Below, piece after piece: positions 7,896-16,386 of a DNA stretch of 64,000 nucleotides. The notes under the pieces are model-generated. The model did no database searches, had not been told where the DNA came from, and saw nothing but the letters and a program-made list of their open reading frames with translations. The stretch's first letter is position 1, and every line of letters starts with the position of its first letter. Made by a program: the position numbers and the translations under genes. Source of the DNA: JAIYDJ01 sp031400505 (GTDB lineage Bacteria; Pseudomonadota; Alphaproteobacteria; Rhodobacterales; Rhodobacteraceae); assembly GCA_031400505.1 (NCBI GenBank), contig JANNPZ010000092.1:1-64000 (forward strand), read 5' to 3'.

Positions 7896-10079
7896 TTACT
7901 GGATCGCGCCGAACGACCAGAACAGCGTCTCGCCCGAACTGTCGGACAGACCGTCATTGTCGGTCACGACCCAGGTGGCACCAGCAGCGTCAATCGCAAA
8001 GCCTTCGACCTTCTCGGCGGTGTAGCCATTCAGAACCGCCAGATCGGGCATCAGGTCGCGCACCAGCTCTTTGGTGACCACCGGCAGAACGCCGCCCAGT
8101 TCGGCCGGAACCATCTGGCTGACTGCCACACGGTAGATCTTCTTGGTCACTGCCGCTGCGCCAATCTGATTATCACGCTCGACGATATAGACCCAGTCGC
8201 CGTTCACGGTGATCTCCGACAGACCCATCCATGCGCCCTCGGCAGCGCCGTCAGCCAGCGCGTCCAGCGGGTAGTGCACGGCACCCCAGGTTTCTTCGGC
8301 GGTGTTGTAACCCACCAGCTTGACCATCCCCTTGGGATCGTCCTTCCACTCGCGCTGCACGGCCACCCACAGCCAATCGCCGGCGACAGTGATGCCTTCA
8401 AAACCGAACCGGATTTCGTTGGCCAGCATTTCGGCGGGCAATGCGATCTCGGTCTTGATCTCGCCCTCTTCATCGACGTGATAGATCGCATGCGGGATCA
8501 ACCGGTCGCTGCGGCCTTCGGACGCGAGCCAGAAGCCGCCTTCGCCGTCAGATGCCAAACCTTCCAGATCCAGCTTCTGCGCCGCATCGCCGCCGCGCGT
8601 CACCAGCAAACCACTGGTGATCTTGGCCGGGGTCTGCGTCGCGTCGATGGTATAGATCATCGGCATCGCCCCATAGACGCTGTCCGACACAGCATAAAGC
8701 TTGCCTGCCTCGGCAGGATCCGCCGCCAGACCCGACAGCGCACCCCAGCCCAGCGGGGCCTCTGTGCCCGCCGAGGTGATCATCGGATAGGCCGCAGGGC
8801 CCTCTGCCAGTTCATAGATCATGACATGCGCGCGCACGCCGCCATCCTCGACGAAATCAACCTCGTTCGCAGTGGCCAGCAGGTTGCGACCCGGGATCGC
8901 CACCAGACCCTCGGGCGACACACCCGACGGCAGAATCTGCTTCAGCACCGGCGCTGCCGGATCAGTCAGGTCGTAAACGCCAACCACCGAGCCGCGCTCG
9001 GAGGCGACAAAGGCCATCGTGGTTTCACCGAACTTGGCAATCTCGACCGATTCCAACTCGGTGCCCTTGGACCGCGAGCGGCTTTCCGGGTAGTGGCCCA
9101 TGGCAACAATCGCCTGTTCAAGGCTGGCCGCGGACTCGTACACCACCGTCCCGTCCTTTTTGAAGATGTTCCAGCTGCGGCTGCCGCCTTCATAATCGCC
9201 CTCGTTGGCGACGGCGAAATGATCGCCGTCCAGCCACTTGACCGCATCAGGCTCGCGCAGAACGCCCTCTTTGGTCGCGGTGAAATCCAGCTTGCCATCG
9301 CGCTTGGTGTCGATGCCGGTCAGATCAACAGCCCCGGCGCTGAAATGGCTCGCCACCGCGCCATCTGCGCCGATCACGACGATGTGGTTGTTCTCCTGCA
9401 GGGTCACGACGATCTCGCCTGCCTCGTTGATGTCAACGAACTCGGGCTCTGGGTCGTCGCCGGCGACTGCGGCAAGGCCGGTCACTTCGATGCGCTGCAT
9501 CGCGGCGCAATCCATTGCACCATCCTTCATCGGCAGTTTGACCACATAGCCCGCGGGCATCTGCGGGATCACGCCGTCGTTCACCTCTTCGTCACGCTCG
9601 TTTTCGATGGCCACCGCCAGGAACGACCCGTCCTTGGCCGCTGCAACCGAATCCGGCTGCCCGCCCAGATCGCATTCGGCCACGATCGCCTTGGTGGCCA
9701 GATCAATCGCCACGACCTTGCCGCTGGTCGCCACATAATCAGCCGAGGTGTTGACGGCGGCAAACGCCATCCCGCCGATGATCTTCGCCGTGGTCGGCTC
9801 GCCACCCACATCAATATTTCCCAGCGCCTTCGGGGCCTTGGGGTCGGTGATGTCGATCAGACCGACCACGCCCAGCGGGCTGTCGGTATAGATCAGCGTC
9901 ATGCCGTCTTCCGAGGCGGAAATGATCTCGGCGCTGGTTTCGCGCGCGCGGTCTTCGCCGTCTGCCATGTTGTCGGGGGTCGCAAAAGTGGCAACGCGGT
10001 TGAAGGACATCTCTGCGAGTGCGGGCATAGCCGCCACCATCGCAAGAACCGAAGTCAAACCGAAAATCCGCACGGACAT
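7896..10079 (-). CDS. secreted esterase-like protein of the phytase family
   Basis: The product has 727 residues. The start is the ATG at 10079 (MSVRIFGL), with AAGGATGG upstream, rather than a TTG two codons earlier. A Sec signal peptide ends near MPALA. The N-terminal half (about 25-380) has repeated short blades of the choice-of-anchor / YncE-like beta-propeller kind (PLGVVGLIDITDP, MAFVASERGSVVGVYDLTDP). The C-terminal half (about 400-725) matches the esterase-like phytase family, with SGLAADP, ASEGRSDRLIP and FGFEGITV. It is probably a periplasmic or extracellular phosphoesterase; substrate unknown. It stands alone with its own terminator. Confidence 0.87.
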   Translation of the reverse strand: MSVRIFGLTSVLAMVAAMPALAEMSFNRVATFATPDNMADGEDRARETSAEIISASEDGMTLIYTDSPLGVVGLIDITDPKAPKALGNIDVGGEPTTAKIIGGMAFAAVNTSADYVATSGKVVAIDLATKAIVAECDLGGQPDSVAAAKDGSFLAVAIENERDEEVNDGVIPQMPAGYVVKLPMKDGAMDCAAMQRIEVTGLAAVAGDDPEPEFVDINEAGEIVVTLQENNHIVVIGADGAVASHFSAGAVDLTGIDTKRDGKLDFTATKEGVLREPDAVKWLDGDHFAVANEGDYEGGSRSWNIFKKDGTVVYESAASLEQAIVAMGHYPESRSRSKGTELESVEIAKFGETTMAFVASERGSVVGVYDLTDPAAPVLKQILPSGVSPEGLVAIPGRNLLATANEVDFVEDGGVRAHVMIYELAEGPAAYPMITSAGTEAPLGWGALSGLAADPAEAGKLYAVSDSVYGAMPMIYTIDATQTPAKITSGLLVTRGGDAAQKLDLEGLASDGEGGFWLASEGRSDRLIPHAIYHVDEEGEIKTEIALPAEMLANEIRFGFEGITVAGDWLWVAVQREWKDDPKGMVKLVGYNTAEETWGAVHYPLDALADGAAEGAWMGLSEITVNGDWVYIVERDNQIGAAAVTKKIYRVAVSQMVPAELGGVLPVVTKELVRDLMPDLAVLNGYTAEKVEGFAIDAAGATWVVTDNDGLSDSSGETLFWSFGAIQ

Positions 10080-10277
10080 GGGCAAGCCATCCTTATCTGG
10101 GTTGAAGTTGCATCCATGTGCGACCCCGATGTAACATGGTCGTGACGAAAGCGCCCCAATCCGACAAATCCCGCAGTCGTTTGACCGTCAGCCGCGAAGG
10201 CTCAACTTTTCAGAGCCTTTGCCTTGCGCAACTTCGTCGCAATGCCCATGTTCCCAATGAGTTGGAAGGAGATAGAC

Positions 10278-10589
10278 ATGATTTGCCCCAATGATGGTGA
10301 AACCCTTGTGATGGCTGACCGCAGCGGGGTCGAGATTGACTACTGCCCGAAATGCCGCGGCGTCTGGCTGGACCGGGGCGAGTTGGACAAGATCATCGAA
10401 CGCGCGGCTTCGGCGACCCTCGCCGCACAACCTGCTGCCCGCGCGCCCGCCCCGCCACCGGTTTATCAGCCCGAACCCCGGCGCGAGTACCGCGAACGCG
10501 ATGACCGTAGTGACCGGGACGACCGGGACGACTATCGTGGCAAACCTAAACGCCGCGAAAGCTTCCTCGGCGACATCTTCGACTTCTAA
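10278..10589 (+). CDS. zinc-ribbon protein (zf-TFIIB family)
   Basis: A small 103-residue cytosolic protein. The N-terminal zinc ribbon is seen as MICPNDGETLVM and YCPKCRGVWLDRGELDKI, with metal ligands Cys3, Cys24 and Cys27 and probably Asp6. A Pro/Ala linker (about 50-65) leads to an Arg/Asp-rich tail (RDDRSDRDDRDD) that ends in FLGDIFDF. An AAGGAG ribosome site 7 nt upstream fixes the start. Role unknown: family members are annotated only by the zinc ribbon. It is monocistronic. Confidence 0.88.
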   Translation: MICPNDGETLVMADRSGVEIDYCPKCRGVWLDRGELDKIIERAASATLAAQPAARAPAPPPVYQPEPRREYRERDDRSDRDDRDDYRGKPKRRESFLGDIFDF

Positions 10590-10628
10590 ACGAAGTCGAA
10601 CCATAAGGGTCGGGGTCTGCCCCGACCC
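10578..10628 (+). terminator. twin hairpins spanning the stop codon and 3' end of the zinc-ribbon gene
   Basis: Two perfect 9-bp inverted repeats follow each other. In the first, TTCGACTTC (10578-10586) pairs with GAAGTCGAA (10592-10600) and the TAA stop lies in its loop. In the second, GGGTCGGGG (10607-10615) pairs with CCCCGACCC (10620-10628) around a TCTG loop. No T-run follows, so the second may be a processing or RNA-protecting structure rather than a classical terminator. Confidence 0.6.
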
Positions 10629-10696
10629 GCAGCTACCGCTTTGCAAATGGGAATCCTGACGGGCACCAACGCTTTGTCCGGTTTCGCGTCAAACGC

Positions 10697-11143
10697 CTAC
10701 CAGCGCCCCAAAGCAGTTTCGTCTGCTTCGACGGCCGCGACCCAAGCAGTCCCGCCCGTTCCGATCTCTTTCTTCCAGAATGGCGCGCGGGATTTGAGGT
10801 AGTCCATCAGGAACTCTGCCGCCTGAAACGCCGCCACCCGGTGCCGCGCGGCGGTCGCCACCATCATGATCGCCTCGCCCCGCCCCAGCCGCCCGTGCCG
10901 GTGGATGACCAGCGCGCCCACCAGCCCCCAGCGACCCACCGCCTGATCCATCATCCCGGCAATCGCGCGTTCGGTCATGCCGGGGTAATGCTCGATCTCC
11001 ATCGCCTCCAGCCGCCCTCCCTCGTCACGCACAAGGCCGGTGAACGTCACCACCGCCCCCGCGCCGCCAACGCCTGCGGTGAACGCCGCCACCTCGGCCC
11101 CGACATCGAACGCCGCCTCCTGAACCCGCAGCACGTCAACCAC
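10697..11143 (-). CDS. moaE: molybdopterin synthase catalytic subunit
   Basis: MoaE inserts sulfur carried by MoaD into precursor Z to form molybdopterin. The 148-residue protein shows FTGLVRD, LEIEHYPGM-like MEIEHYPGMTE, HRHGRLGRGE and the catalytic-lysine region LKSRAPFWKKE. Translation starts at a GTG that overlaps the end of moaD by 8 bases, so the two subunits are made together. The cofactor would serve enzymes such as the formate dehydrogenase encoded about 8 kb away. A thin 107-bp gap separates it from the convergent zinc-ribbon gene. Confidence 0.96.
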   Translation of the reverse strand: MVDVLRVQEAAFDVGAEVAAFTAGVGGAGAVVTFTGLVRDEGGRLEAMEIEHYPGMTERAIAGMMDQAVGRWGLVGALVIHRHGRLGRGEAIMMVATAARHRVAAFQAAEFLMDYLKSRAPFWKKEIGTGGTAWVAAVEADETALGRW

Positions 11144-11384
11144 CCGTCATCGGCGGAAAAAACGCAACCTCGCGCACGCCCGCCAGGGCTGCATCGAAAT
11201 CGGCCAACTCCTGATCCACCGCCACCCGCAGACTGGCTAAATCGCCGAACGCCAGCGCGTAACGTTCGTCCCGCGCAACTAGTTCCGCCACCAGCCCCGC
11301 AACCGTCGCGGCGCCGGTTTCCACACTTTCGCGCGGCACCCCGATGCGTTCGCGCACCCATGCGAAATAGAGAACCTCGATCAT
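11136..11384 (-). CDS. moaD: molybdopterin synthase sulfur carrier subunit
   Basis: An 82-residue ubiquitin-fold protein starting MIEVLYFAWVRERIG and ending in the diagnostic Gly-Gly (PPMTGG), where sulfur is carried as a thiocarboxylate. I chose the ATG at 11384, which overlaps the pgsA stop codon (ATGA); the longer upstream frame runs inside pgsA and is not conserved in type. It overlaps moaE by 8 bases. The pgsA-moaD-moaE string is therefore one tightly coupled transcription unit. Confidence 0.95.
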   Translation of the reverse strand: MIEVLYFAWVRERIGVPRESVETGAATVAGLVAELVARDERYALAFGDLASLRVAVDQELADFDAALAGVREVAFFPPMTGG

Positions 11385-12046
11385 GCCCCATCCCTCAGAT
11401 ACGGCAGCGCCTTGCGGAAGTAATCCCACCCGGTCAGAAACGTCAGCACCGCCGCCACCCAGATCAACCCCAGCCCGACAATCGTCGCATAAGACGAACA
11501 GCCCCGCGCCCCGCAAGACCGCAGCGGATCGGCCAGACCCAGACTGACCGCCTGCGCATAAGCCTCCATCGTCATGCCCTGCCGCGCGATGCCCTCGACA
11601 TGCTCAAGGCCCGTGCCCAGAAACAGCACCGCAATCGCTACCATCTGCGCTGTGGTTTTCCACTTCGCCAGCTTCGTCACCCGCAAAAGCCCCGCCTGCG
11701 CGCCGAGATACTCGCGCAGACCCGACACGAACACCTCGCGGAACAGGATCACCGTCGTGGGCAGGATCAGCCACGGGTTCATCCCTGAATAGCCAGTGAT
11801 GATCACCAGTGCGATCACCACCATCGCCTTGTCGGCGATCGGGTCAAGCATGGTGCCGAACTTGCTTTCCTGCTTCCACAGCCGCGCGAGATAGCCGTCA
11901 AAGTAGTCGGTCACCGCTGCACCCACAAACAGCGTCAGCGCGAACCAATCCGCCCAAGGCCGATGGAAATACAGAAACATCACGGCCACCCCGGGGGCAG
12001 CCAACAGGCGCAGGACGGTCAGGCTGTTGGGCAGGTTCCACGTCAT
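11381..12046 (-). CDS. pgsA: CDP-diacylglycerol-glycerol-3-phosphate 3-phosphatidyltransferase
   Basis: PgsA makes phosphatidylglycerol phosphate at the inner membrane. The CDP-alcohol phosphotransferase signature D-x2-DG-x2-AR-x8-G-x3-D-x3-D is complete: TDYFDGYLAR followed by FGTMLDPIADK. The protein is 221 residues with about four to five hydrophobic helices and the usual N-terminal NLPNSLTVLR. It starts a unit with moaD and moaE (ATGA overlap). In related genomes this unit, as I recall, often directly follows uvrC; here terC and exoD genes lie between. Confidence 0.95.
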   Translation of the reverse strand: MTWNLPNSLTVLRLLAAPGVAVMFLYFHRPWADWFALTLFVGAAVTDYFDGYLARLWKQESKFGTMLDPIADKAMVVIALVIITGYSGMNPWLILPTTVILFREVFVSGLREYLGAQAGLLRVTKLAKWKTTAQMVAIAVLFLGTGLEHVEGIARQGMTMEAYAQAVSLGLADPLRSCGARGCSSYATIVGLGLIWVAAVLTFLTGWDYFRKALPYLRDGA

Positions 12047-12180
12047 GCCACTGGCATAGACCGGAATCGCAGCCGGGGGGAAGGGGTCAGCCCTCCCCCG
12101 GATCGGTCATGTTGGCGTCACCTGTCCTGCGTCACCAACACAGGACTGGCACAACGCCGCCAGCCCATGCCAGTCGCGCG

Positions 12181-13194
12181 CTACAACGGGGTCGTCGGGG
12201 CGTGCGTGTCGTCGTTCCGCGTCTTCCACAGCGAATAAAGCACGCCGCTTGCAATGATCCCCAGCGTGATGGCCAGCGACAGGTAGGGGTCGAACTTGCC
12301 GAAGAAGTAGCTGTAGAACCCCTTGAAGCCGATGAACACCAACACGATCGCCAGCGCATAGTGCAGATAGTGAAAACGGTGGATCAACGCCGCCAACGCA
12401 AAGTAGAGCGCGCGCAGGCCAAGGATCGCCATGATATTGGCGGTGTAGACGATGAAGGTGTCGGTGGTGATCAGAAAGATCGCAGGCACCGAGTCGACCG
12501 CAAAGATCACGTCGGCAAAGTTGATCACGATCAGCGCGACAAACAGCGGCGTGGCGAACACAACCATCTTGTTCGTCACCGGATGCGGCTGGCGCACAAA
12601 GAACCGCTGGCCATGCAACTCTTTGGTGACGTTCATGTATTTTGACACGAGACCGACCATCGGGTTCTTCGACACGTCGGTTTCGCCGCCTTGGGTCGCC
12701 AGCATCTTGATCCCGGTAAAGACCAGAAACGCTGCAAAGACGACTGTCATCCACTTGTAGTTTTCGATCAGTTCGGCCCCGATGGCGATCATGATGCCGC
12801 GCAGTACGATGACACCGATGATGCCCCAGACCAGGGCACGGTACTGATACTTCCGCGGAATGGCGAAATAGCCGAAAATCAGCGAGATCACGAAGACGTT
12901 GTCAATCGAGAGGACCTTCTCGATGATATAACCTTGGAAATACGATGCGACCGGGTTGGTCCCGTCGCTGGTGACCAGCGTCCCGTTCGACCATGCCCAC
13001 CAGATGTAGCCACCGAAGGCGATGGCGATCATGATGTAGAAGGCCGATAGCTTCAGGCTTTCGACAACACCAATCTCATTGTTGCCCTTGTTCAGCACGC
13101 CAAGGTCAAAGACCATCAGCGTCACGACGATGGCCATGAACATCATCCACAGCCACAACGGCTTGCTGATCACTTCGAAGAATAGAAAATCCAT
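12181..13194 (-). CDS. TerC/Alx family integral membrane protein
   Basis: A 337-residue polytopic membrane protein with about eight or nine hydrophobic helices. The TerC signatures are present: SIDNVFVISLIFGYF, and later INFADVIFAVDSVPAIF, with acidic residues inside the membrane that are thought to bind metal. Relatives such as Alx handle manganese or respond to alkaline pH; some are tied to tellurite resistance. The C-terminal helix pair SYFFGKFDPYLSLAITLG is typical. No ribosomal leader or yybP-ykoY riboswitch could be recognised upstream. It is monocistronic between exoD and pgsA. Confidence 0.92.
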   Translation of the reverse strand: MDFLFFEVISKPLWLWMMFMAIVVTLMVFDLGVLNKGNNEIGVVESLKLSAFYIMIAIAFGGYIWWAWSNGTLVTSDGTNPVASYFQGYIIEKVLSIDNVFVISLIFGYFAIPRKYQYRALVWGIIGVIVLRGIMIAIGAELIENYKWMTVVFAAFLVFTGIKMLATQGGETDVSKNPMVGLVSKYMNVTKELHGQRFFVRQPHPVTNKMVVFATPLFVALIVINFADVIFAVDSVPAIFLITTDTFIVYTANIMAILGLRALYFALAALIHRFHYLHYALAIVLVFIGFKGFYSYFFGKFDPYLSLAITLGIIASGVLYSLWKTRNDDTHAPTTPL

Positions 13195-13368
13195 GCGCGA
13201 CCTCTGTCAGTTACATCAGGGAATGCGCTTGAAATGGTTCCGGGCTGGCACCGAGCACACTCGATGCGGTCCGACATCACGACACATGTCGTCAGAGGGG
13301 CCCGGTCCGCTCGGGTGACATGGCGCGGGTGCGCCGAAATGACAACCCCGAGAGCCTGATTTTCCCGC

Positions 13369-14013
13369 TCAGAACGCGTTCAGGAAAACGAACAGTGCCG
13401 ATTTGACCACAGCATAGGCCATCCCGCCAACAAACCCCACGGCAAAGACCGAAAACAGCAGGCCCGCGATGATCCAGACCCCGTCGCGTTCCAGAACGCC
13501 AAGGGCGAAGAGACAGATCGCAATCGAGGGCAGCATATTGCCCAAAGGGATCGGCAGAATCAGCACCAGAGACAGGATCAAGCACACCAGCCCGATCCCT
13601 TTTTGCGCCGGGGCCGTGGTCAGCGCGGCCAGCCTGTGGCGCAACAGCTTTTCTGCCCGTGCAAGCCAGGGGGTCGCGCGGGTGAACAGGCTGGCAAAAC
13701 TGCTGCGCGGCAAGGACCGCCGGGCAATGAAGACCGGCAGCCACGGCAACCGGCCCATCATCATCTGCGCCGACAGGATGACCAACGGCAGGCCCAGAAC
13801 CCCGGCCAGACCGGGGGGCGACGGCAGGATGTTGGGAAAGGCAAAGATGATCATCAGTGCGCCAAAGGCCCGGCCATCCAGCGCTGCCAGCAGGTCCCCG
13901 AACGAGATCTCGGTGCGCTGCTCGTCCGCCGCGATCTGCTCCAGCATCTTCGACAGCCGAAGCGGAGCCTCGGGCAGGTCGGGCTGCGGATCGGGATCGG
14001 CACTGTGGTCCAT
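13369..14013 (-). CDS. ExoD family membrane protein
   Basis: The 214-residue product begins at the ATG at 14013 (MDHSADPDPQ), which has AAAGGA upstream; an earlier in-frame ATG has no such site. After an acidic, proline-rich N-terminus it shows the ExoD pattern: SFGDLLAALDGRAFGALMII, the NILPSPPG turn, LPWLPVFIARRS, and two C-terminal membrane hairpins. ExoD was first linked to exopolysaccharide synthesis and alkali tolerance in rhizobia; the molecular role is unknown. Its promoter region holds three 11-bp tandem repeats. Confidence 0.9.
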   Translation of the reverse strand: MDHSADPDPQPDLPEAPLRLSKMLEQIAADEQRTEISFGDLLAALDGRAFGALMIIFAFPNILPSPPGLAGVLGLPLVILSAQMMMGRLPWLPVFIARRSLPRSSFASLFTRATPWLARAEKLLRHRLAALTTAPAQKGIGLVCLILSLVLILPIPLGNMLPSIAICLFALGVLERDGVWIIAGLLFSVFAVGFVGGMAYAVVKSALFVFLNAF

Positions 14014-14122
14014 CGACCCGTCCTTTGCACGGCCTTCCCGAGGGGCGGGAAGGGATCCGAGCCAGATCAAGACCTGATTCGCACGGAAAAGTTAAGAGGC
14101 AGTCGCACCGCGCGACAGCATG

Positions 14123-14155
14123 ACGTGGGCCATACGTGGGCCATACGGAAGCCAT
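14123..14155. repeat. three 11-bp tandem repeats upstream of the ExoD gene
   Basis: Two exact copies of ACGTGGGCCAT (14123-14133 and 14134-14144) are followed by a variant ACGGAAGCCAT (14145-14155) and a further ACG. The 11-bp period places each copy on the same DNA face. They lie about 110 bp upstream of the exoD start codon and about 60 bp behind uvrC. Confidence 0.75.
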
Positions 14156-14213
14156 ACGCAGGCTGGCATCGGCTTTTCCTGCGATTTCGGCGCATTGACG
14201 CAGCGCCCGCAGG

Positions 14214-16076
14214 CTATCCGCGCTCGTGAAAGAAATCGTGGATCGCCTGCGCCATGGTGGCCGATATGCCATCCACCGCCGTCAGGTCCGACAACCCCGC
14301 CCGCGCCACCGCCTTGGCCGACCCGAAATGCAGCAGCAGCGCCTTCTTGCGCGCCGCCCCGACCCCCGGAATATCGTCCAGCGGCGTGATCGACACCGCT
14401 TTCGCGCGCTTGGCCCGGTGCGCCCCGATGGCCCAGCGATGGGCCTCGTCGCGCAAGCGCTGCACGAAGTAAAGGACCGGATCGTTCATCCGCAGCGCAA
14501 AGGGCGGCATCCCGACCCGGTGGAACTCTTCTTTGCCCGCGTCGCGGTCCACCCCCTTGGCCACCCCGATCATGGCGATGTCATCGACCCCCAACTCGGC
14601 CAAAATCCCTGCCACGGCAGAGACTTGCCCCGCCCCGCCGTCGATCAGCAAAAGGTCCGGCCAGCCATCCTGCTTGCGCTCGGGGTCTTCCTTGATCAGC
14701 CGCTCGAACCGCCGGGTCAGTACCTCTTTCATCATCCCGAAGTCGTCCGAATTGGCCCCGGCGTCGGATTTGATGTTGAACTTGCGATACTGGCCTTTCA
14801 CGAACCCCTCGGGCCCTGCCACGATCATCCCCCCCACCGCATTGGTGCCCTGAATGTGACTGTTGTCATACACCTCGATCCGGCGCGGCGGGGCGTCCAG
14901 ATCGAACGCTTCGGCCAACCCAGCCAACAGGCGGTTCTGCGTGCTGGTCTCTGCCATCCGCCGCGCAAGACTTTCGCGGGCGTTACGGGCGGCATTCTCA
15001 ACCAGCTCCGCCTTCTCCCCGCGCTGCGGAACAGCAAGCTCGACCCGCCGCCCCGCCCGGTCCGACAAAAGCTGCGTCACCAGATCAGGGTTTTCCACCC
15101 CATGTGACAGCAGGATCAGCCGGGGCGGGTCCTTGTCGTCATAGAACTGGGCAAGGAAAGCCTCCATGATTTCCGGCTCTTCTGCCCCTGCCCCGGTCTT
15201 GGGGTAAAAATCCCGGTTGCCCCAGCTTTGGTTGGCGCGGATGAAGAACACCTGCACGCAGGCCTGCCCCTGATCCAGATGCAGCGCCACCACATCCGCC
15301 TCGGCCACCCCCGCCGGGTTGATCCCCTGCGAGGATTGCACCTGCGTCAGCGCCTTGATCCGGTCGCGCAGGGCTGCGGCACGCTCAAACTCCAGCGCTT
15401 CCGACGCAGCCTGCATGTCGCGCGCGAGGTTGGCCTGCACATCCGTCGTCTTGCCTTGCAAAAACCGCTCGGCATCGGCGATCAGCCTTGCATAGCCGTC
15501 GGGGTCGATCTTGCCCACGCAAGGGGCTGCACAGCGTTTGATCTGGTACTGCAAGCAGGGACGTGTGCGGCCTTCGAAGGCCGAGTCGGTGCAATTGCGC
15601 AGCAGGAACACCTTCTGCAACTGGTTCAGCGTACGGTTCACCGCCCCCGCACTGGCAAAGGGGCCAAAGTAGCTGCCCTTCTCTGACTTCTTGCCCCGGT
15701 GTTTCATCAGCGCCGGAAAGTCATGTTCCTTGCCGATAAGGATGTTCGGGAACGATTTGTCATCCCGCAACAGTACGTTGTAGCGCGGCTTCAACTGCTT
15801 GATCAGGTTCTGCTCCAGCAGCAGCGCCTCGGTTTCCGTCCGCGTGGTCAGGAACATCATCGAGGCGGTCTCGAAGATCATCCGCGCGATCCGCCCCGAA
15901 TGGCCCGAAGGCCGGGCATAGTTGGAAACCCGCGCGCGCAGGTTGCGCGCCTTGCCGACGTAAAGCACCTCGGACTTGTCATTCAGCATCCGGTACACCC
16001 CCGGAGAGCCATCGAGCGTGCGCAGGTAGCTTTGGATCAGGTCATGTCCGGTCGGGTCGTTCTGAATGTCAGTCAC
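14214..16076 (-). CDS. uvrC: excinuclease ABC subunit C
   Basis: UvrC makes both incisions in nucleotide excision repair after UvrAB finds the lesion. The 620-residue protein has the GIY-YIG nuclease domain at about 22-100 (SPGVYRML, VLYVGKARNLRARV), the UVR helix pair near 205-240 (EALEFERAAALRDRI), the RNase H-like nuclease with YDNSHIQG and LLIDGGAGQ, and a C-terminal helix-hairpin-helix (DIPGVGAARKKALLLHFG). The start is GTG. No SOS box could be found upstream. Length is normal. Confidence 0.97.
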   Translation of the reverse strand: MTDIQNDPTGHDLIQSYLRTLDGSPGVYRMLNDKSEVLYVGKARNLRARVSNYARPSGHSGRIARMIFETASMMFLTTRTETEALLLEQNLIKQLKPRYNVLLRDDKSFPNILIGKEHDFPALMKHRGKKSEKGSYFGPFASAGAVNRTLNQLQKVFLLRNCTDSAFEGRTRPCLQYQIKRCAAPCVGKIDPDGYARLIADAERFLQGKTTDVQANLARDMQAASEALEFERAAALRDRIKALTQVQSSQGINPAGVAEADVVALHLDQGQACVQVFFIRANQSWGNRDFYPKTGAGAEEPEIMEAFLAQFYDDKDPPRLILLSHGVENPDLVTQLLSDRAGRRVELAVPQRGEKAELVENAARNARESLARRMAETSTQNRLLAGLAEAFDLDAPPRRIEVYDNSHIQGTNAVGGMIVAGPEGFVKGQYRKFNIKSDAGANSDDFGMMKEVLTRRFERLIKEDPERKQDGWPDLLLIDGGAGQVSAVAGILAELGVDDIAMIGVAKGVDRDAGKEEFHRVGMPPFALRMNDPVLYFVQRLRDEAHRWAIGAHRAKRAKAVSITPLDDIPGVGAARKKALLLHFGSAKAVARAGLSDLTAVDGISATMAQAIHDFFHERG

Positions 16077-16386
16077 GCCACAGGGCCCTTTGCCGCAACC
16101 TTTGATTCCCGCCTTTGCTGCAATGATAACGGCGTCAGGGCAAGTAGAAAGCTGTCCACGGTTTCTGTGGATAACCCTGCGGAGAAGATTTCGAGAGTCG
16201 GGAATTTTCCTTGTTTTCGGCCCCGTTCGCCGATACGCCTAATTTTTAGGCATTTATTTATGTGGCTGATATCTAATGGTTTTTTATTCTGCATCTGGCA
16301 AATGCCTGAAAACTCTTAAGAATTTGTAAACAGATTGTGAATGTAGCAGTCCGGGTGCACAAGTTGCGCGACCCAAGCTGTAGCTG
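16077..16386. other. AT-rich intergenic island with a perfect DnaA box
   Basis: This 310-bp gap between the SDR 3' end and the uvrC start contains no gene. At 16166-16174 is TGTGGATAA, the exact complement of the consensus DnaA box TTATCCACA, with a partial match (TGTCCACGG) 5 bp before it. From about 16200 to 16345 the sequence is strikingly AT-rich for this genome and includes a GCCTAA/TTAGGC hairpin near 16238-16252 and a TTTTTTATT run. The uvrC promoter must lie here. Confidence 0.6.

Noticed and set aside
7671..10145. 824-codon open frame on the plus strand
   Set aside because: It lies opposite the phytase-family gene, has His/Arg-rich composition typical of antisense frames in GC-rich DNA, and shows no motif.
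13195..13368. yybP-ykoY manganese riboswitch upstream of terC
   Set aside because: The conserved riboswitch core could not be located in the 174-bp leader.
14123..14155. CRISPR array
   Set aside because: Three contiguous 11-bp units without spacers are a tandem repeat, not an array; no cas gene is present.
16200..16230. LexA (SOS) box before uvrC
   Set aside because: Only a single GTTC half-site can be found; the second half 11 bp away reads TTTT.
16077..16386. Chromosomal replication origin
   Set aside because: Only one perfect DnaA box is present and no origin-linked gene (dnaA, hemE, parAB, gidA) is nearby; kept only as a DnaA-site finding.
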